Shown piece by piece: positions 58,433-64,000 of a DNA stretch of 64,000 nt. Below the pieces are notes generated by a model that made no database searches, was not told the origin of the DNA, and saw only the letters and a list, made by a program, of their open reading frames with translations. The position numbers and the translations under genes are program-made. The stretch lies in contig NZ_FOGY01000001.1 of NCBI RefSeq assembly GCF_900111345.1, forward strand, positions 620,001 to 684,000, read 5' to 3'. How positions within the stretch are numbered: the first letter of the stretch is position 1; each line of letters starts with the position of its first letter. The stretch comes from Psychrobacillus sp. OK032 (lineage in GTDB: Bacteria > Bacillota > Bacilli > Bacillales_A > Planococcaceae).

Positions 58433-58471
58433 AACGCTAGAAGAAAAATACAGTATTTTTCTTCTGGCGTT
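58433..58471. terminator. Bidirectional terminator between vanW-like and doxX-like genes
   Basis: AACGCTAGAAGAAAAATA and TATTTTTCTTCTGGCGTT form an 18-bp stem with one mismatch and a very small loop; A/T tails on both sides. Confidence 0.85.
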
Positions 58472-58484
58472 GTATGTTGTTACT

Positions 58485-59039
58485 TTATTTAGGCGCTCTA
58501 TTCTTTCTTCTATCCCAAGGGGTACCTAATATCGGCAGAGCCCAGCGATCCAATCCGTACCATCCTGCTACTTTCCAAGCAAGTACTAACAAAATGGCTA
58601 AGATGAATAGCAATGGATTAGCCCCAAGCGTTCCAGCAAACAGAAAACTGACGTTCATGAAAGCACCGAAAAAAGCTGCGATTCCAGTAAGTAAGCCGAA
58701 CACTAAGCCCAATCCTACTAATAATTCTCCAGTTGCTACTACGAACGAAAACAACTTTGCATGTGGTAGCACAGTATTTTCAAGAAAAGTTGCATACCAT
58801 CCAGCTACATCTGTGCCTTCTTTTGATTTTGCAAGTGCACCATTCACAAAGCCAGTGAGTGCGGCTCCAGCATTTTCTCCTGTCCAAGCATCATTGTGAA
58901 ATTTTCCCCAACTAGCTTTCAACCATGTATAACCAACATAAAGTCGAATAATTAACCAAATAACCGCGGAACGAGTATCACTAAATAAGAATCGAGAAAC
59001 TGGGTTCTCTGGATAATAAACAGTACTTTCACCTCTCAA
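58485..59039 (-). CDS. DoxX family membrane protein
   Basis: A 184-residue protein with four hydrophobic helices. IIRLYVGYTWLKASWGKFHN, FVVATGELLVGLGLVFGLLT and GIAAFFGAFMNVSFLFAGTL, then NPLLFILAILLVLAWKVAGW, match the DoxX/thiosulfate:quinone oxidoreductase large subunit-like family. Bacterial members are linked to redox stress and thiol metabolism. TTG at 59039 is preferred as the start (AAGGAG 8 nt upstream); the GTG at 59048 touches that site. Single gene. Confidence 0.86.
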   Translation of the reverse strand: MRGESTVYYPENPVSRFLFSDTRSAVIWLIIRLYVGYTWLKASWGKFHNDAWTGENAGAALTGFVNGALAKSKEGTDVAGWYATFLENTVLPHAKLFSFVVATGELLVGLGLVFGLLTGIAAFFGAFMNVSFLFAGTLGANPLLFILAILLVLAWKVAGWYGLDRWALPILGTPWDRRKNRAPK

Positions 59040-59269
59040 ATTAATCACTCCTTTAACACCTTGAATCTAGCTTTCCCCTTTTATAGATATTCATGTGTCT
59101 ATTGGGTCAAAACTTGAGGTTTCGATAAGATCTTTGAAATAGCCACCAATACAGAAGCGAAAATTCCTCCGTTAACTCCGTTTTCCAACTAAACTGGTCT
59201 TTTTTCCAACTAAAAGCATTTAACACTGAAATAACATAAATACTAAGTTTAGAATGCCCGAAAAAACAA
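59040..59269. other. Intergenic DNA with TTTTCCAACTAAA direct repeats
   Basis: TTTTCCAACTAAACTGG and TTTTTTCCAACTAAAAGC are a short direct repeat about 22 nt apart (near 59184-59215), which fits the roughly 21-nt spacing of other arrays but with a different core. Nothing else is recognisable. Confidence 0.35.
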
Positions 59270-59314
59270 AATAGCGAGCCTTTTCTCGATAAAATCGAGG
59301 AAAGACTCGCTACT
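59270..59314 (-). terminator. Terminator of the PucR-like gene
   Basis: TAGCGAGCCTTTTCTCGAT and ATCGAGGAAAGACTCGCTA, a 19-bp stem with two mismatches and a 3-nt loop; T-rich beyond on the minus strand. Confidence 0.88.
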
Positions 59315-59369
59315 TATTTAATAGACATGGATTTCCCATTGCTTCTTTCTTTTCTAAAAAAGGCAAGCA

Positions 59370-60752
59370 CTAAAACTCACCAATAACCTTCAACGCTTTT
59401 AACGCTAACAAAAGATCAAACTGTTTTTGTGAGTCCTTCAAATCTTTTTGAAGTATTTCACGAATTTTAGTGATGCGATAGCGCAATCCGCTAATGGATA
59501 ATTTCAGCTTTGCTGAAGTTTGTTCGAGGTTGCCTCCATTTATTAAATACTCGTATAGTGTAAGCATATATTCTTTGTGCTGTTCCGTTTGGCCATATAT
59601 TGCACCTAGTTCCATCTCGGCTATTTTTTGAATAGCACTCTCTTCTTGAGTGTGAACTAAAATGCCCAATATTCCTAACTCTTTAAAATACATTGTAGGT
59701 TGGTGAGCTACTGTAAACCTAGCAGCTGTCATTGCTTCTTTCATTAGACTATTTACATTTTGCAAGTCATTACTTGTTGAGCTGACACCGACGTGACATT
59801 GGATTTTAGGGTAACTTTTCTTGATTCTATTATAAAATTTTGTCGGTCCATTCCGCATCGTTGTATGATCGCCATCTTCTGGTATAAAGCATAATATTCC
59901 ATTAGCACGTTGAACTTGAAGTATTTCATAATCCTTTTCTTGAAAAAATTGAATAACTTCTTCGTAAACACTTGTGAAAATAGATAAGTTATCTACTTTA
60001 GCTAAACTATCGTACTTTAACGATAAAAAAGCTATATGATATTTACCAGTTACATCGATATTTAATAAATTTAGTTCACGATAAATTTGTTCCTTCGATT
60101 CAAATTCGTCTGCCAATATTTTCTCAAAAAGAATTCCTTTTGTTCTAGCGTTAGCTTCCATAATGTTTTTATTGTTCAAATAGATTAATGTACTGATCGA
60201 TGTTAATCTTTCCAAAATCATTCGATCGAAATCATCCGATTTTGGACTATTAGAATCATAAATAAAAGAACAATAGCCCAAAATCTGATTTTGTAAAAAA
60301 ATAGGCGTAACAAGACGACAATGATTATCTAGTTCTAAAAATTCAGTCTTTTTAAGGTGCCACTTTTTTAATTTTTTATGAAAGGAGCATTGGAATTCTT
60401 TCGCTTCTTCTAAATCAATATTTTCATAATCGGTAATTTTTTCTTTATGATTTTCAATAATAATTGGGAGTGTAATATGTTCTTTTAATATACTCAAAAT
60501 ATTAGTTAAAAGATTCGAACGAATTAATTCATCTGTAAGGGCATTTTGAATATCAATTACTCTTTGCAGTTGGTTTCGTTCTTCTTCTAACTCTTTATAT
60601 GTTTTAAAGTGTTCACCAATATCTGATTGTTGCTTCCACGTAGAAAAAGACTCCTTTGGAAAAAGGAGTTTTTGAGGATTTTTCAAAGCTATATATTCCT
60701 GGTTTTCTGAGTTAGACTTAGTATCTAAATTAGTTGACAACCATTGTTTCAT
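59370..60752 (-). CDS. PucR/CdaR family transcriptional regulator
   Basis: A 460-residue activator-type regulator. A coiled-coil/GAF-like sensor region (about 60-250) leads to the PucR C-terminal helix-turn-helix: MLTLYEYLINGGNLEQTSAK, LKLSISGLRYRITKIREILQ. The middle (HIAFLSLKYDSLAKVDNLSI; KIQCHVGVSSTSNDLQNVNS) is the GGDEF-like fold typical of the family. Relatives control purine, sugar-diacid and aromatic pathways. It is encoded 18 bp after the aldehyde dehydrogenase, so it probably controls the meta-cleavage genes to its right. The start at 60752 follows GGAGGG. Confidence 0.88.
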   Translation of the reverse strand: MKQWLSTNLDTKSNSENQEYIALKNPQKLLFPKESFSTWKQQSDIGEHFKTYKELEEERNQLQRVIDIQNALTDELIRSNLLTNILSILKEHITLPIIIENHKEKITDYENIDLEEAKEFQCSFHKKLKKWHLKKTEFLELDNHCRLVTPIFLQNQILGYCSFIYDSNSPKSDDFDRMILERLTSISTLIYLNNKNIMEANARTKGILFEKILADEFESKEQIYRELNLLNIDVTGKYHIAFLSLKYDSLAKVDNLSIFTSVYEEVIQFFQEKDYEILQVQRANGILCFIPEDGDHTTMRNGPTKFYNRIKKSYPKIQCHVGVSSTSNDLQNVNSLMKEAMTAARFTVAHQPTMYFKELGILGILVHTQEESAIQKIAEMELGAIYGQTEQHKEYMLTLYEYLINGGNLEQTSAKLKLSISGLRYRITKIREILQKDLKDSQKQFDLLLALKALKVIGEF

Positions 60753-60769
60753 ATTATTCCCTCCACTTG

Positions 60770-62242
60770 TCAGTTCAAGGCAATACAAATATTTTTAGCT
60801 TCTGAGAAAAACTCTAGGCTGTGCTGTCCTCCTTCTCGTCCGATACCACTCTTTTTAAATCCTCCAAATGGGGCACGTAAATCACGAACAAACCAACAGT
60901 TGACCCAAATTGTTCCTGCACGAACGCCATGAGCGATTCGGTGTGCACGTTTTAGGTTCTCCGTCCAAATTACACCATTCAATCCATATTCCGTATCATT
61001 CGCAATCGCTAAAGCCTCTTCTTCCGTGTCAAATGGAATGATCGTTACAATCGGACCGAAAATTTCTTCTTGGCAAATTCTTGCTTTATGATCTTCATGG
61101 TAATAAACAGTCGGCTCTAAGTAATAACCGCTCTCTAGATGAGGTGCAAGTACTGGAACACCGCCACCAGTAATAAGTGTTGCCCCTTCTTCTATCGCAA
61201 TGTCTAAGTAACGTTTTACCTTATTAAAATGCTCTTCACTTACAAGTGGGCCCATTTTCGTTGTCGCGTCTTGTGGATCGCCAACAACTAGAGTCTCAGC
61301 AGCATGTTTAAATTTCTCGATAAATGAATCCAAGATTGTTCGTTGCACCAAGATGCGTGAACCTGCTAAACATACTTGCCCGGAGTTCAAGAACGCCGCT
61401 TGAATGGATACAGGGATTGCTTTATCTAAATCTGCATCTTCAAAAACGATATTGGCAGCTTTACCACCTAATTCAAAAGAGAACTTTTTAAGCGTGTTAG
61501 CACCATTACGCATAATAGCTTTGCCAGTTGCAGTCGAACCTGTAAACGAAATGACATCGATATCTTTGTTTTCTGTAATTGCTGTCCCTACTACACTTCC
61601 CTTACCGTGTATGATATTGACAACTCCGTCAGGAATTCCTGCCTCTTTTGCTATTTCTCCTAAAAGGGAAACGGATAACGGTGTCATTTCTGCAGGTTTA
61701 ATAACTGCTGTATTTCCTGCAGCCAAGCATGGGCCAAGTTTCCAAGTAGTCAGCATAAATGGTGCATTCCATGGAGTGATTAAGCCTGCAACACCTACTG
61801 GTTCATAGCGAGTATAATTGAGAAAAGCCTCTTCCATCGGATAAACTTCTCCACCTTGTTTTTCCATAAAGTCAGCAAAAAACTTTAAATTATGGGCAGC
61901 ACGAGGAATTTCTCCAGTAAATGCATGACTATATGGTTTTCCAACATCTAGGGCTTCAAGTCGAGCAATCTCTTCTCTACGTTCTAGAATAATTTCTGCC
62001 ATACGACGAATTTTATCGCAACGATCTGCAAGAGTCATTGTTCTCCATGGACCATGATCAAATGCATTTCTTGCAGCTTCACTAACTTTATTTACATCTT
62101 CCTCAGTAGCTTCTGAAACAACTGCTATCACTTCTTGTGTTGCTGGATTCTTCACTTCAAATGTTTGTTCATCGGAAGAATTTTCATATTTCCCATTAAT
62201 AAAATGAAGTACTCTTCTAACCTTTACTTCTACAGATGTCAT
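60770..62242 (-). CDS. 2-hydroxymuconic semialdehyde dehydrogenase-like aldehyde dehydrogenase
   Basis: A 490-residue NAD-dependent aldehyde dehydrogenase. PVGVAGLITPWNAPFMLTTW, the GSTATGKAIMRNGANTLKK cofactor loop, KFSFELGGKAANIVFEDADL (catalytic Glu) and QAAFLNSGQVCLAGSRILVQ (nucleophile Cys) are in order. It ends IWVNCWFVRDLRAPFGGFKK then SGIGREGGQHSLEFF. NCWFVRDLR is typical of the DmpC/XylG/PraB group, which oxidises 2-hydroxymuconate semialdehyde to 4-oxalocrotonate. Co-location with tautomerase and hydratase/decarboxylase genes supports this. It overlaps the tautomerase stop by 4 bp. Confidence 0.9.
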   Translation of the reverse strand: MTSVEVKVRRVLHFINGKYENSSDEQTFEVKNPATQEVIAVVSEATEEDVNKVSEAARNAFDHGPWRTMTLADRCDKIRRMAEIILERREEIARLEALDVGKPYSHAFTGEIPRAAHNLKFFADFMEKQGGEVYPMEEAFLNYTRYEPVGVAGLITPWNAPFMLTTWKLGPCLAAGNTAVIKPAEMTPLSVSLLGEIAKEAGIPDGVVNIIHGKGSVVGTAITENKDIDVISFTGSTATGKAIMRNGANTLKKFSFELGGKAANIVFEDADLDKAIPVSIQAAFLNSGQVCLAGSRILVQRTILDSFIEKFKHAAETLVVGDPQDATTKMGPLVSEEHFNKVKRYLDIAIEEGATLITGGGVPVLAPHLESGYYLEPTVYYHEDHKARICQEEIFGPIVTIIPFDTEEEALAIANDTEYGLNGVIWTENLKRAHRIAHGVRAGTIWVNCWFVRDLRAPFGGFKKSGIGREGGQHSLEFFSEAKNICIALN

Positions 62243-62439
62243 ACAGATTCCTCTTTTCTTTTTGAAATGGATTGACCAGCAATTCCCCAGTGCGTAGTTG
62301 GAACTTCTGTAAGTAATACGCGTATACTTTCTTTAGGAGCATCTATTACAGCAGAGACGGTTTCTGTTATTTCATAAATTAACTTTTCTTTCTTTTCAGG
62401 ATCTCTTCCTTCAGCAATCGTAATTTGAATGAATGGCAT
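62239..62439 (-). CDS. 4-oxalocrotonate tautomerase family protein
   Basis: A 66-residue tautomerase. The catalytic proline is Pro2 of the translated chain (Pro1 after Met removal) in PFIQITIAEGRDPEKKEK, with Arg11 in EGR. It converts 2-hydroxymuconate to 2-oxo-3-hexenedioate in the oxalocrotonate branch. Length and the trailing SISKRKEES are normal. It lies between the hydratase/decarboxylase genes and the aldehyde dehydrogenase gene in one operon, with 4-bp overlap to the latter. Confidence 0.9.
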   Translation of the reverse strand: MPFIQITIAEGRDPEKKEKLIYEITETVSAVIDAPKESIRVLLTEVPTTHWGIAGQSISKRKEESV

Positions 62440-62448
62440 AATTTATCT

Positions 62449-63243
62449 TCACTCTCCTAATCTAAAACTAGTATTTATCATTCCAAGTCCATCAAATGTA
62501 GCAGTGAAGTGATCCCCTGGCGAAATATGCACTGCTTGCGTAATAGCTCCACTTAAAACAACTTGCCCTTTTCGAATGAATTGATTTCTTTTGGCGATTT
62601 TATTTGCCATCCACGCAATAGCTACAGCTGGATTCCCCATGACTGCCGCCAATGTACTCGTGGCAACAACCTCTCCGTTTTTTCTAAAAACAATTCCTGT
62701 CAACTGTAAATCTATTTTCTCTGGTGATATAAACTGATTGCCTAAAATGTAACGAGATGAAGATGAATTGTCTGCTATCGCATCATGCAACGTAAACTTA
62801 AATGCTTCAAAACGGCTATCAATTACTTCGAAAGCTGGTACGACGTAATCTGTAGCATCCATTATTTGCGCCGGAGTAATAAAGCTTCCTTGTACATCTT
62901 TCTTAAAAACAAAGGCAAGTTCGGGCTCTAATTTAGCATGAATAAAAGGAGTTAGAGAGTGTGACTCACCTTCATTTAAACTCATGTTTTTTAGTAACAC
63001 ACCATAAGAAGGTTCATGCACGCCCATCATTTGTTGCTTCGCTTTACTAGTCAATCCTAATTTCCATCCTGAAACGGTCGTGTTTTCTTCTTCACACTTT
63101 TTCTGAACCAGCTTTTCTTGGATATCATAAGCTGTATTCTCATCCATCCCTGGATACTCATTTGCGAATTGCGGCAGTGTCTTTACATCTTTTTCTGCTT
63201 CAAATAAATCCTGTACAACGCTCTCCATTGTGATCGTTTCCAT
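62449..63243 (-). CDS. 2-oxopent-4-enoate hydratase / 4-oxalocrotonate decarboxylase family protein
   Basis: A 264-residue member of the DmpE/DmpH family. TVSGWKLGLTSKAKQQMMGV and EPSYGVLLKNMSLNEGESHS, then KLEPELAFVFKKDVQGSFIT (the E-x-E metal motif), and IDSRFEAFKFTLHDAIADNS are family signatures; the C-terminus has QVVLSGAITQAVHISPGDHF. DmpE hydrates 2-oxopent-4-enoate and DmpH decarboxylates 4-oxalocrotonate; they share fold and motifs, so this gene and the next are one of each in unknown order. The start at 63243 follows GGGAGGG. Confidence 0.87.
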   Translation of the reverse strand: METITMESVVQDLFEAEKDVKTLPQFANEYPGMDENTAYDIQEKLVQKKCEEENTTVSGWKLGLTSKAKQQMMGVHEPSYGVLLKNMSLNEGESHSLTPFIHAKLEPELAFVFKKDVQGSFITPAQIMDATDYVVPAFEVIDSRFEAFKFTLHDAIADNSSSSRYILGNQFISPEKIDLQLTGIVFRKNGEVVATSTLAAVMGNPAVAIAWMANKIAKRNQFIRKGQVVLSGAITQAVHISPGDHFTATFDGLGMINTSFRLGE

Positions 63244-63261
63244 TAACTTTCCCTCCCATTT

Positions 63262-64000
63262 TCAATCAAAGGTAGCTGTAACAGTACCCAGATGCGCAAA
63301 TTCAGCGGTAAATGTATCACCAGTTTGCACTTCTAGAGCAGCTGTAAATGCACCAGATAAGACAATTTCTCCTGCTAAAAGTTTTACATCATACGTAGAT
63401 AGTGCATTCGCCAGCCATGCAATTGCATGAATTGGATTACCTAACACTGCTGCTCCAGTAGCAGACTCCACATATTCTCCGTTTTTCAACACATTCATTC
63501 CTAAACTAGTTAAATCTAAACCTTCTAATTTAGTTGGTTTACTTCCAATCACAACTAGTGCAGAAGAACCATTGTCGGATACAGTATCTTCAAACTTAAT
63601 CTTCCAGTCTTCAATTCGACTATCAATAATTTCGATTGCTGGGACGATGTAATCGGTAGCTTCTATTACATCAAGGGGTGTTACATTTGGTCCGATCAAA
63701 TCTTTCTTTAAGACGAATGCAATCTCACATTCTACTTTTGGCTGCAATAGATCTTGAAGTGGTACTTTGTCGCCGTCCATGTACACCATAGTGTCAAATA
63801 AATGCCCATAATCCGGTTGCTCGACTCCGAACATCGTTTGAATGGCTTTGCTTGTCGCACCGATTTTTTTTCCTACGATGCGTGCGCCTCGTTCTATTTT
63901 TTTCTCCACATATTGCAATTGAATATGATAAGCATCTGATAATGTTATTTCTGGATAGCGCTCGGTTAATGGAGCAATAGGAACCTTGGAATATTCTGCT
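63262..64000 (-). CDS. 2-oxo-3-hexenedioate decarboxylase / 2-oxopentenoate hydratase family protein, 5' end outside window
   Basis: Open to the right edge (first complete codon at 63999), 245 codons visible. RYPEITLSDAYHIQLQYVEK, GARIVGKKIGATSKAIQTMF and VEQPDYGHLFDTMVYMDGDK, then KVECEIAFVLKKDLIGPNVT with the E-x-E metal motif, match the same family as the next gene (IDSRIEDWKIKFEDTVSDNG corresponds to IDSRFEAFKFTLHDAIADNS there). The two share about half their residues in these blocks. It is the upstream partner in the meta-cleavage operon; the genes preceding it (for example catechol dioxygenase) are not visible. Confidence 0.87.
   Translation of the reverse strand, partial: AEYSKVPIAPLTERYPEITLSDAYHIQLQYVEKKIERGARIVGKKIGATSKAIQTMFGVEQPDYGHLFDTMVYMDGDKVPLQDLLQPKVECEIAFVLKKDLIGPNVTPLDVIEATDYIVPAIEIIDSRIEDWKIKFEDTVSDNGSSALVVIGSKPTKLEGLDLTSLGMNVLKNGEYVESATGAAVLGNPIHAIAWLANALSTYDVKLLAGEIVLSGAFTAALEVQTGDTFTAEFAHLGTVTATFD

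Overview
The window looks like chromosomal DNA of a low-GC, Gram-positive, endospore-forming member of the Bacillales, most likely a Planococcaceae-type genus (Psychrobacillus, Sporosarcina or Lysinibacillus relatives). That placement is inferred from AT-rich sequence with strong GGAGG ribosome binding sites, a monothiol bacilliredoxin (BrxC/YtxJ), YuiD, YpeP, a LytH-like M23 peptidase, RsbR-like STAS proteins, a WXG100 protein at the left edge, and no tRNA or rRNA. Most genes lie on the minus strand.

Layout. 1-1.2 kb: the first codons of a WXG100 (type VII secretion) gene and repeat-rich intergenic DNA. 1.3-12.3 kb: a fatty-acyl-CoA degradation cluster (3-hydroxyacyl-CoA dehydrogenase, nitronate monooxygenase-like protein, APH-like kinase, ComB-like phosphatase, two acyl-CoA dehydrogenases, thiolase, acyl-CoA synthetase, TetR regulator). 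It also holds decayed copies of a second acyl-CoA synthetase, a quinone oxidoreductase and a TRAP permease. 12.6-20.5 kb: envelope and stress genes (a TM-helix/MscS-like channel split by a frameshift at a slippery heptamer, RsbR-like, BrxC, YusW-like lipoprotein, YuiD, DUF5658, LytH-like) and a large tandem array. 20.5-38.6 kb: an organic-acid catabolic island: D-tartrate dehydratase, tartrate/D-malate dehydrogenase, two-subunit Fe-S fumarase/L-tartrate dehydratase, a tartronate-semialdehyde-reductase-like enzyme, a CitE-like lyase, a type III CoA transferase, two MmgE/PrpD proteins, a DASS carrier and a TRAP transporter, with a GntR/FCD regulator and candidate operators.

39-49.6 kb: peroxiredoxin and thioredoxin-like genes, an epimerase-like protein, a nucleoside or guanine deaminase, a 1234-residue secreted 5'-nucleotidase fusion, a membrane hydrolase, a sigma-B-type promoter in front of a small membrane protein, a GDSL hydrolase and YpeP. 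49.6-53.1 kb: a candidate structured RNA, a group II intron ORF remnant, a 27-residue membrane peptide, and a PlcR-like regulator divergent from a PapR-like signal propeptide (C-terminus DLPFIH), followed by an EAL phosphodiesterase. 53.1-59 kb: a second RsbR-like protein, two VanZ proteins, a MacB-type ABC exporter, VanW and DoxX. 59.4-64 kb: a PucR-type regulator and a lower meta-cleavage (oxalocrotonate) operon that runs off the right edge.

Three dispersed repeat families thread the intergenic DNA: a MITE-like palindromic element with TTGATT...AATCAA ends (family A), a multi-hairpin element (family B), and arrays with a strict 21-nt period built on GCGACAAAA or GCAACCAA. The most notable system is the PlcR/PapR-like peptide quorum-sensing pair next to a c-di-GMP phosphodiesterase gene. 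Next come the kinase-phosphatase-dehydrogenase grouping that may handle hydroxyacyl-CoAs and the slippery-site frameshift in the channel gene.
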